In this document: in pieces, positions 11,345 through 22,200 of the stretch
Layout of the letters: each line of letters starts with the position of its first letter
Numbering within the stretch: position 1 is the stretch's first letter
Origin: Mytilus californianus
Lineage: Eukaryota; Mollusca; Bivalvia; Mytilida; Mytilidae
DNA length: 64,000 nucleotides
Direction of reading: 5' to 3'
Assembly: GCF_021869535.1 (NCBI RefSeq)
Contig: NW_026262679.1
Span: 82,209,143-82,273,142 of the forward strand
Program-made: the position numbers and the translations under genes
The notes under the pieces: model-generated
Told to the model about the DNA's origin: nothing
Database searches by the model: none
Seen by the model: the letters and a program-made list of their open reading frames with translations, nothing else

Positions 11345-14239
11345 TTACATTGCAGACACTGCATTATTACTGATAAAATTTTCAATGAGTCTGACAGTTT
11401 TGCTGTCAAGGACACACAGGTCAAAGTCAAAGGTCGTTTCCCCAACATTATACATTCCCGTTTCTTGTATAGCAAGTACAACCTTTTCTAAGATAACAGA
11501 ATCTTGTATTCTTTCAAGTTTTTCATGTAACTCAAGCAGAGAATAGAGATCCTCACCATTGGGGGCCTTGCCCAGATTCTCTGCAGAATCCTCACCATTA
11601 GGGGCTTTCCCCAGATTCTCAATAGAATCTTCAAAAGTAATTTCTGTGGTTTCTTCTTCTTTCAGAAATAGTTCTGTCTTAGAAATCAACTTTTCTTCTT
11701 GTAAATTTGATTTCAAATCGGTTTTTGATTCCTTCAATATGTTAGCAGTCTTTGCAACTTTCTCTTCTGAATTTTCTATCTTAACATGTTCTTTCTTCAT
11801 CTCTACTTCCACTGGCTTTTCCTTTACAGGTGAATCAAATTTTCTAGCTGAAGATTCATAACCTTCTTTTTTCTTTGCTTCTTTACCATTACTTGATGAA
11901 TGGTGAGAAGATTTCAGTTTTTCATCGTTTTCCTTATTTTTAGTTTCCTGCTTAATTGATTTTAGCTTTTCATCGTTTTCCTTATTTTTGGTCTCCTGCT
12001 TAATTGATTTCAGTTTCTCATCGTTTTCTTTATTTTTAGTTTCCTGCTTAATTGATTTTGATTTCTCATCATTTTCTTTGTTTCTATTTTCCTTACTTGA
12101 TGTTTTGCTTCCCTGTAAAAATTTAGAAATTTCCCTGACTTTGGCTTCTTTTGCAGCTCTTTCTTTTTCTTTTTCCAATATTTTAATAGAGTCCTCTGTA
12201 CCTTTTTCAACTGTTCTGGCTTTAGTTTTACTCTCCTTGTTTAAGGAAACGTTTTGAGATTTATCTTCTTCATTTTTTTCTTTAGCTTTTACTTCTTTTG
12301 GAGTAGTTTTGATTTCTTTTATAGAATCAGATCTCGATTTTTCTCTTCCAGAATGTTTTTTGTCTTTTGAATGTTTTTTACTTTCTTTCCTATCTTTCTC
12401 TTTGTTCTCCTTTTTACTTTTCAACACTTTTTCTTTTTCAATCCCCTTGTTTTCAGTTTTGCTCTTTGACTCTTTCTCTACTTGTTCAATTTTCTCTTTA
12501 GTATGTTCTTTTTCCTTTGACTCCACTTTATTCCTCACTTCCTTGTCTTTGCCTTCACTTTTGTTCTTGATCTCCCTGTCTTTACTTTCACTTTTCACCC
12601 GTATCTCCTTGTCCTTCGTTTCAGATATTTTCTTAACCTCCTTTTCCTTACTTTTTGGTTCTTTTTCTTTACTTTCACTTTTGTTTTTTGTGTCTTTTGA
12701 AGAATCAGATTTTAAATGTTTTTCACTACTTTTCTCTTTGTGTTTGCTACTAGACTTTGAGGAACTTTTGTGCTCCTTTGATAAATCAGAAGAAGCTTTT
12801 TCTTTTTTCTCTTGATCTGCTGTCTTTCCTTTTCTGATCATTTCGTCAGGTGTTTTGTCCACTCTCTTTACCTCATCACTAGATTTCTTAGATGAACCAG
12901 ATTTTGAAGATGAATGGTGACTAGATTTTGCTGAACTTTTGTGAGAAGATGTTGGTGATGGAGCTGTAGATTTATGTGATATAGGAGATTTAGAACTTTT
13001 CTGAGATGACGGTGTAGATGGCTTGGAGCCTTTTTGTGAAGGAGTTGGTGGCTTATCTGATGAAGAACTCTTGGAACTTTTATGCACAAATTCTGAATGA
13101 GAAGATTTTGAATGCTTAGATGATTCAGTACTTTGATGAGATGATTTGGAACTTTTATGGGAGGATGACATTGGTGAAGATTTGGAATTCAGGAAAGAAG
13201 ACGGAGAATCCATTCTTCTAGAGACAGAAGCTGAACTTTTAACTGATGATGAACTTTTAACTGATGATGGAGACGATTTTGCAAAAGGTCTATGGTGTGA
13301 CATTAAATCAGAGGCTGCAAATGCCTCATAATCACTATCGTCATCATCATCGTCATTGCCAAGCTGTTTTAATATGTCATTAAGTGCTTCAGCTCTAGGT
13401 CTATTCAAAGTTTCACTTGTAACAACAGACACATACTCTGCATCAGGAGTTTGTCTCCCTTTAGTATCTTCGGTATCTTCCGCAAAAATATCTGTATCAT
13501 TGCCACTATCGTGACCCAACTCCACCTCTTTGTTCTTAACCTCCACCTCATTATCAGATAATTCAGACTCAGAATCAGACGAAGAAGATGATGATCCACT
13601 ACTAGAGTTACTGTCACTATCACTACTTCCACTTCCACTACTACTACTGGATTCAGAAATCCTTGCTTTCTTTTTTACCGGGGCATCCACAGAATTTTTT
13701 CTGACTTTAATAAAATCTTTCTTTGAAAAAGTATTTTCAGGTTTTTTCGTCTCATCTCGCTTTGTCACACTATCTTCTTTCTTAATTGGTACATCCTTAA
13801 TCTTTTTTGTTGCCACTAACGTGTCCGGTTTTGATTTGTGTTCGTTCCTATGATGAGAGCTTGATTTATGATCTGACGACGATGTCACTTTTCTATCATG
13901 GGAGTTGTGGGAAGATTCTGAAGATTTCTTCTTTTCCTTGTGTTTAGAATGTTTAATTTTATCTGTTTCGGATTTTAGTCTTTGTTTATCCTCAGAGTGT
14001 ATAGAGGAAATGGAGGAACTCCTCTTCTGTTTTTTAGGTGGATTGGTATCAGTGGCATCTGACGGCCTTTTTAAAGGCTTTGATGATGAATGCTTATCTT
14101 TTGGTGTGGAACTTTTATGATCTTTGGAACTTGGCGTCTGTTCAGTTGATTTAGATGGAATCGCTGATGATTTTGACGTGCTTTCTGATGACACACTACC
14201 TGTATGCTTTGGTTTTTTCTCTTTGTCTTTGTCCTTTTC
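11345..14239 (-). CDS. MLLT3: AF9/ENL exon 5: linker and ANC1-homology domain
   Basis: The acceptor AG is at 14241-14240 and the exon begins in phase 0 with EKDKDKEKK. It encodes 964 residues and ends with TAA at 11347-11345. The exon is dominated by Ser and Lys codons. It contains an in-frame array of four 16-residue units ([16 protein letters not shown] type, about 12085-11905) and a 13-residue duplication ([11 protein letters not shown] type, about 11632-11553). Its complementary strand also shows long open frames, which are a by-product of the biased composition. Confidence 0.92.
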   Translation of the reverse strand, partial: EKDKDKEKKPKHTGSVSSESTSKSSAIPSKSTEQTPSSKDHKSSTPKDKHSSSKPLKRPSDATDTNPPKKQKRSSSISSIHSEDKQRLKSETDKIKHSKHKEKKKSSESSHNSHDRKVTSSSDHKSSSHHRNEHKSKPDTLVATKKIKDVPIKKEDSVTKRDETKKPENTFSKKDFIKVRKNSVDAPVKKKARISESSSSSGSGSSDSDSNSSSGSSSSSSDSESELSDNEVEVKNKEVELGHDSGNDTDIFAEDTEDTKGRQTPDAEYVSVVTSETLNRPRAEALNDILKQLGNDDDDDDSDYEAFAASDLMSHHRPFAKSSPSSVKSSSSVKSSASVSRRMDSPSSFLNSKSSPMSSSHKSSKSSHQSTESSKHSKSSHSEFVHKSSKSSSSDKPPTPSQKGSKPSTPSSQKSSKSPISHKSTAPSPTSSHKSSAKSSHHSSSKSGSSKKSSDEVKRVDKTPDEMIRKGKTADQEKKEKASSDLSKEHKSSSKSSSKHKEKSSEKHLKSDSSKDTKNKSESKEKEPKSKEKEVKKISETKDKEIRVKSESKDREIKNKSEGKDKEVRNKVESKEKEHTKEKIEQVEKESKSKTENKGIEKEKVLKSKKENKEKDRKESKKHSKDKKHSGREKSRSDSIKEIKTTPKEVKAKEKNEEDKSQNVSLNKESKTKARTVEKGTEDSIKILEKEKERAAKEAKVREISKFLQGSKTSSKENRNKENDEKSKSIKQETKNKENDEKLKSIKQETKNKENDEKLKSIKQETKNKENDEKLKSSHHSSSNGKEAKKKEGYESSARKFDSPVKEKPVEVEMKKEHVKIENSEEKVAKTANILKESKTDLKSNLQEEKLISKTELFLKEEETTEITFEDSIENLGKAPNGEDSAENLGKAPNGEDLYSLLELHEKLERIQDSVILEKVVLAIQETGMYNVGETTFDFDLCVLDSKTVRLIENFISNNAVSAM

Positions 14240-17200
14240 CTTTAATAAATAAGAATAGAAAATTATGTAATATACAATTTTTAAATATAAATTTTAAACT
14301 ATATACTATAAGTTTCAGAATTGAAAGTATTCATTTCATGATAGAAACTTTGACAACTAACAACTTAATACAAGAACAATAAATGAAATTCCTGTTCATG
14401 TTGTAGCAGACTATTTCTGGCCAAAATCAAACTTTTCATCCTGTTGGAACTTTTGCATTAATAATCCATCTCTATATATTCCATATATAAATTATCATGT
14501 CACTGAACAACACAAAACGTATGATCAATCAATCAAATCATGATTAGAGTTCAATCAATCAAGTTTTGAAATAAAAAAAGTAATTAATCCAGTGCAAAAT
14601 TCGAAAAAAAAATCAATTTCAGGGAGATTTACTAACAAAGTTTTCAAATTCTGCCTAAAACTGAGATTTTCTTTGCTTTTTAAAGAATGTAGATTAATGA
14701 AACCCTGAAGTTTTCAGTAATCAATTATGAATGGAATGTATGTATTTCATGAAAATCTACATTTTATGTATGTTTATCATAACAAGCATTCTGAGAGTAT
14801 TGCATGGCAATACATAGTCCCCTACCGGGTAAAAATTCATTATACTGGAACAAAATGCTAACTTGTTATATAACTTGCCATGGTGTAAACAAAAAGTAAT
14901 CATGTCAATATCTTCAAGCATGACTAAAAACAGTGTGAATAAAATGCTCCGCTTGGCGCAGCTTGATACGACCGCAGAGGTCGAACCCTGAACAGTTGGG
15001 GCAAGTATGGACACAACATTCAAGCTTGATACAGCACTGAATTTGGATTGTGATTAAATATTTGACACAGCATAGGTTTCTGACACAGAATGATTGTGGT
15101 CTAAGAACTTAAAAAAATTTAATTTACCTATTCAATACATATCATTATTATTTGCTTTTATATATAAATCAGAAATAACCAATTTAAAATGGAAAATTTT
15201 AAAGAAAAAAAAAATCCCTCCCCCCCAATTTTTTGAACCCCCTAATGATTCATCACCCCCAAACTCAATCCCAGCCTTCCCTTAGTGGTATGGTACCTTG
15301 CAGTACAATTTCAGAGAGATCCATACACTTGAACACAAGTTATTGTCGGGAAACTAGAAAAATGCTTGTTTTTTGGCCCCTTATTCCTAAATGTTTTGGG
15401 CAATTACCCCCAAACTCAATTCCAGCTTTTCCTTTGTGATATGGAACCTTGTAGAACAATTTCAGAAAGATCCATACACTTACACACGAGTTATTGACCT
15501 GAAACTAGAAAAATGCTTGTTTTTTGCCCCTTTTTTGGCCCCTAATTCCTAAAATTTTGAGGCAATTACCCCTTAAATCAATCCCAGCCTTCCCTTTGTG
15601 GTATGGTACCTTGCAGTACAATTTCAGAGAGATCCATACTCTTGAACACAAGTTATTGTCTGGAAACTAGAAAAATGCTTATTTTTGGTCCCTTTTTGGC
15701 CCCTTATTCCTAAACGTTTTGAGCAATTACCCCCAAACTCAATTCCAGCTTTTCCTTTGTGATATGGAACCTTGTAGTACAATTTCAGAAAGATCCGTAC
15801 ACTTACACACAAGTTATTGTCATGAAACTAGAAAAATGCTTGTTTTTTGCCCCTTTTTTGGCCCCTAATTCCTAAAATTTTGAGACAATTACCCCCAAAA
15901 TCAATTACAGCATTCCCTTTGTGATATGGAACCTTGTGGTACAATGTCAGAGAGATCCATACACTAACACACAAGTTATGTCTGGAAGTTACAAAAATGC
16001 TTATTTTTGGCCCCTTATTCCTTAACTGTTGGTACCATAACCCCCAAAATCAATCCCAACCTTCCTTTTGTGGTATTGAACCTTATGGTAAAATTTCATA
16101 GAGATCCCTTCACTTAAACTAAAGTTAGAGTGCGAAAACCAATGTGTCTTCGGACGATGACGACGCCGGACGACCACGCCAACGTCATACCAATATACGA
16201 CCACAAAATTTTTTTGCGGTCATATAAAAACTGATTGTATGAGTGAATTTTTCAAGTCCAAGGACCATAACTCTGCACAAAATTATTAGACTGAAACAAA
16301 AATTTGAACTTGATCTGTTACTTGTCATGATAAAACTATATACCAATTATCAATCAATATCGTATAAGCATGATGAAAAAAACATTAGATATGATTAATA
16401 GTTCTCTAAAATTAGATATGATGTAATACAGTGTATATCTATTTTCAAATTATAATCAAATATAATTAATAGTTCCAAATATTTTTTCTTTCATTTGTCA
16501 CAAACTAATATAGATTTGTAACTTATCTATAAAATGTCAACAACTTTTATCTACACAATGTAATGTATTAAAATATATACATAATAAAAATAGATTATTA
16601 TCTAATTAAAGGATTTCTCTTCATAATTTTTTTTTATATATATAGCATTCAGAAAATTAGTTTATACTAAATAACTAACAAACCTGCCAAAAAATTCTTC
16701 AAATAATTGAACAAAGAATGTCTTTTAAAAAATTAGTTATCTCCTTTTGTACAAAAATATGGTTTAACATAGTACTCTAACATTAGATATGGTCCAGAGT
16801 TATGGTCCATAACTGGATTAAATCATCAGACCAGAACAAAATTTGAACTTGATCTATAACTTGTCATGATAAAACTATATATCAAATCAATATCTTCAAG
16901 AACGAAGAAAAAAAGTGTGGAAAGCTGATTTGCCGGACTGACAGAAGGACAGACAGACAGACGGACGGAGTGCAAACCTAAAGTCCCCTTCGACTTCGTT
17001 GATAGGGGACTAAAAATCTAAACATAAATGATGATTTTGAGCAATTTCTTATTGTTTTCTTTAAACTCTTGAGTGACTGACTTGTATTTTGTGGTACTGG
17101 TTTCTTTTTTGTTTCACTTTTTAAATGTTATCCTCTAATGCTATGTATTAGTCAACAATAGTTAACAGAATGCACAGGTAAAAATATATTCATACAAGCT

Positions 17201-19161
17201 TTTACTATAAAGTTTATTAGCAATGATATTTGCTCATTTCTGCTCAAATTGTTGTACTTGAAAACAATTGCTATGAATAATGAAGATATAGCAATGGAAA
17301 ATCCAAATTATAAATACATATAGCTGAAGAAGTGAAATATCTATTTTATAAATGGTGTGTGAATGTCATTTCAGTTGTATCTTAAAACATTTAATCTGTA
17401 TAAGACAATGGTATTTCAATTATTAAGAAAATACTTCATATAGATTCTATTGGGTATTTTACGTGTAATGATAATCTGAACATCAACTTGTTTCACAGTT
17501 TTCATGCCAGGGCCTTTTAGAGCCCACTATACAGTATGGGTTTTTCTCATTGTTGAAGGCTGTACAGTGGCCTATATTTGCTTACTACCATTTCATTTTA
17601 ACTCTGGTTGACAGTCTTCTCATAGTCAATCATACCACATCTCCTCATTTTTATATCACATTTTTACGATTATGTGTATAATACTATACAGACTTTGCCA
17701 ATTCATTTGTTTCTTTTTGTTTATTGAATATGAATCAAAAGTTGTATAAATCAATTGACTTCCTACACTTTTTATAACATACATTCTTTTTGCATTCAAT
17801 GACCAACATACATTTGTACATTTAAGCAGTAAACATGTATGAACAAGAAATTAACATGTGATGTCCTGCAAAGTATACTGCCAATCATTATAAGATTGTG
17901 AAAAAATTCAAAGTATGCTATAGTCAAACAGGAAGTGACTGCCCTGCAAATCTGAAACCATATAAAACAATTCTTTCTTAAACAAATCCAATTTCTATAT
18001 AAACTATGAATACCTTAGTGCTTGACTTCTTATCTTTCTTTACTGAATCAGCTGTGATTGGCTGGCCAAATAATTCTGTAAACTGTTTGCCATTCCCACT
18101 GTTGTCAAGATTAGCACCACTGCCAACCAAGGTCTGTGAAAAAAGGGCGAAAAATACATAAATACAAGTTAATCACATTACAATGAAAAACAAGAGGGGA
18201 CACGCAGAAATGCCTAAACTGTGCATCATACATAACATTTATGACAGACTATAAATTAAAGAACCTTAGTGAGCACGCTCACATACCCCACGTCCCCACA
18301 TTGTCATTGGAGAATTAAATAAGTAAAACAAAAAAATTGTATAAGAAAAAATATTGAATAATAATTTCCTGTTAATATGCACATCTACATAGTATGTCCT
18401 TCTTATCTACAAAATTTCATGAAATTCTGTTGTGTGGTTTCAGAAGAGTGGAGATGACAAACTGTTGCAGAAGTACATTGAAGCGAATAAGTTCAAAGGG
18501 GTGTTACTCCTAGAAAAAAAATGAATCGTAATTTCCTGTCTATATGCACATCTACGTAGTATGTTCTTATTATCTACAAAGTTTCATGAAATTCTGTTGT
18601 GTGGTTTCAGAGGAGTTGAGATGACAAACTGTTGAAGTAGTACCTTAAAGCAAATAAGTTCAAAGGGGTGTAACTCCTAGAAAAAAAATTGAATCGTAAT
18701 TTCCTGTCGACATGCAGATCTACATAGTATGTCCTTATTATCTTAAAAGGTTTCATGAAATTCTGTTGTGTAGTTTCAGAGGAGTTGCGATGACAAACTA
18801 TTGCAGTAGTACATTAAAGTAAATAAGTTCAAAGGGGCGTAACTCCTAGAAAAAAAATTGAATCGTAATTTCCTGTCTATATGCACATCTACATAGTATG
18901 TATGTCCTTATTATCTAAAAAGGTTTCATGAAATTTTGTTGTGTGGTTTCAGAGGAGTTGCGATGACAAACTGTTGAAGTAGTACCTTAAAGCAAATAAG
19001 TTCAAAGGGGTGTAACTCCTAGAAAAAAAAATTGAATCGTAATTTCCTGTCGATATGCACAACTACATAATATGTCCTTTTTATCTAAAAGGTTTCGTGA
19101 AATTCTGTTGTGTGGTTTGAGAGGAGTTGCGATGACGAGAAACAGGACTGACGGACGGACA

Positions 19162-19209
<48 letters not shown>

Positions 19210-22200
19210 GAGTCTTTTGCAATTAGGTGACAAGGCCTGGTGAACACTTAGCACTGTCAAATGGACATTTAAACCTTACAATGATTCTATGGACAAAGTA
19301 TACATGTACATGACATTTTGCTTGAAGAATCTGACCATATGAAAATCCTGTCATATCAATAACCGTTTTTTTAAAGAAACTCTGAAATTCTACTATGGTG
19401 AATGAAAATAAGACCAAATTACATTCTTAGGAAGTACCCTGACTATCGTAATAACCCCTTCTTGAAGCAAAAAGTATGAAAGTATGACCTTACATAAATT
19501 GTTGAAAAGTGCATCTTATGTAGTAATAAACTGCTTCGCTGAGCGCAGCTGGATACACCCGCAGAGGTCCAACCCTGAATAGTTGGGGCAAAAATGGACA
19601 CAATATTCAAGCTTGATACAGGTCTGAATTTGGATTGTAATTAATTATTTGACATATTACAGGTTTCTGAAGAAATGTAGTCAAAGAACTTGAAATTGGT
19701 TATATGAATTGAATTTATATTCAATTAAAGATTTCTTGCTGTTGTGCAATACACTGTGCTGTTGCGCAATACTTAGTGAATCTGTTGTCAGACTATAAAC
19801 AAATAAAGTTCAATTATTTCTCAATGTCATATTAGAAATTTATGAAAATCAAAAGGGAGCTAACATCAATAGATATAAACAATTCACCAAACTTTCATGA
19901 GAATTGCTGGCAGAATTTTTGAGTTATTGTCTGAAAACTGGAAAATCCCCCCTTTTTTAATGAATAAAACCCCATAACTCAGAAATGTAAAATGTAAAAT
20001 TTATAAAATTCTAAAGGAAGCTTACATCAATAGATATAAACAATTCACCAAAGTTTCATAAGAACTGCTGAAAGCATTTTTGAGTTTTTGTCCAAAAACT
20101 GAAAAATCCCCCTTTTTTTTTTTAATAAAACCCTGTAACTCGGAAACGTAAAATCTAAAATTTATAAAAATCGAAAGGGAGCTCATGTCAATAGATATAA
20201 ACAATTCACCACAATTTCTTGCAAGTTGGTGTAAGCATTCTTGAGTTATTGTCCGAAAAATGGAAAATCCCCCTTTTATTAATGAATAAAACCCCATAAC
20301 TCGGAAACGTAAAATCTAAAATTTATAAAAAACGAAAGGGAGCTCACATCAATAGATATAAACAATTCACCAAAGTTTTATGCAAATTGGTTAAATTGTT
20401 TTTGAGTTAATGTCCGACATGTTGACGACGGACGGACAGACGGACAACGGTTTCCATAATACGTCCCGTAAACGGGCGTATAAAAATTGATGTTATCATT
20501 GTTATTACACTGAAGCAAAAAACAAATTTTATTTTCATTTTTTTTCTGATTGAAGAAGATGACAAAAACATAAAGTTTAATTTCAATACAGTATTAAATT
20601 GTTCACTAAGTACAGTACATGTAACTGCAGTTTTGTCTGTTCTGTTTAAGTCTATTCAGTTTTTGTACAGTCTACTCACAAAAATATTGACCTTTACCAA
20701 ATTTTTAGCTTGTCAAAGTTTTTGCTCAAGTATACCTGATAAAGAATCTTCCATTAACATGTATCGGGTACAGACATCAGTATCATAGCACATGTGGAGC
20801 AGGATCTGCTAACCCTTCCGGAGCACCTGAGATCGCTGTCGGTTTTAGGTGGGGTTTTTGTTGCTCAGTCTTTAATTGCCTATGTTGTGTTTTGTATGAT
20901 GTTGTTTGTCTTTTGATCTTGTTTCCTTTTAAGCCATGACATTGTCAGTTTGTTTCTGATTTATGAGTTTGAATGTCCCTTTGGTATCTTTCTCCTCTCT
21001 TTTATAGTGTATATCTATAATATGTATTAACTTACACCTCCTGATTTCAGTAGTTTTTTCTTGAATTCATCTGTTGGATTCTGGAATGTTAATTTCTCAC
21101 ATCGTATATGATTAACTGGTGTATCATCTAATTTTAGAAATAGGTCATACTGAAATCTGATTTTTTTTGGTTCCTCCTTGTTTTTGAAATAAATGTCTAT
21201 TGGCAATGTGAATCCTGCATAACCACTTGCTGCCACATGGTATGGTGGTGCAACTACAGCTGAAATAAACAAATTTTCACTTTCTAATATTGCATACACC
21301 TTTATTTTCCAGATTTATATATATATGTATATATTTTAAAAATATCAACCTCTACCTCAATACACTTCATGAATATGACAAAACTTTACTATTTTAACAT
21401 ACAAATAAAAGATGTGGTGTATATGTCATTGTCTTACCTCCTATACACTTCTAGGAATATCATTGGTTAAAAGCCAACATGTGGGACCGTGTATATCTAA
21501 TATTAGGTCAGTGGGCGTAGTTTATTTTAAATATATGGTTAGTAAGAAGTAGAGTTTTGTTGTAAAATTAACATACATGGTAAACATACATTATTATAAT
21601 TTTTCAAGCTTTTAGACAAAAACATGTCTAAGAGACACTGCTTTCACTCATTTTGATCACTATAACAACAAGTAAAAAAAAATAATTATAACTACTGGTA
21701 CATCTAAATTCCCCATATTAGATAGTTGATAAGATAAATTCCTTACACAGTGGGATATTGACCTAATACCATATACAATGTATATGGGGTTAGTAAATTC
21801 CATATGGGGCTCAAGCTTCGCTCTCGCATCCCACGTATGTTTCCTATTAGGACAATAATTAGGTCACTAGCACACTGTGTAACTAATATTATGATGGCAA
21901 GTTCAAACCTAATAACAAATAAAATGCTCCGCAGGGCGCAGCTTGATACGACCGCAGAGGTCGAACCCTGAACAGTTGGGGCAAGTATGGACACAACATT
22001 CAAGCTTGATACAGCTTTGCATTTGGATTGTGATTAAATATTTGACACAGCATAGGTTTCTGACACAGAATGAATGTGGTCTAATTATATATAAGAACTT
22101 AAAAATTTTAAATTGGACATTCACCTATTATGGTCCAATATCCAAAATCTAAATACATGGTTAGATTCAGCATATCAAAGAACCCCATATATTCAATTTT

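Larger units (their letters stand above)
14240..18013 (-). other. AF9/ENL intron 4
   Basis: A phase-0 intron between GTATTC (from 18013) and AG (14241-14240). It holds the F element (14805-17012), itself carrying a nested head-E/tail-C element, and a repeat fragment at 17505-17660. No other gene is visible. Confidence 0.8.

Noticed and set aside
11559-14120. Several long open frames on the plus strand opposite AF9/ENL exon 5
   Set aside because: They are rich in Ser/Phe/Leu and mirror the Lys/Ser/Glu codons of the real gene; no splice or start context.
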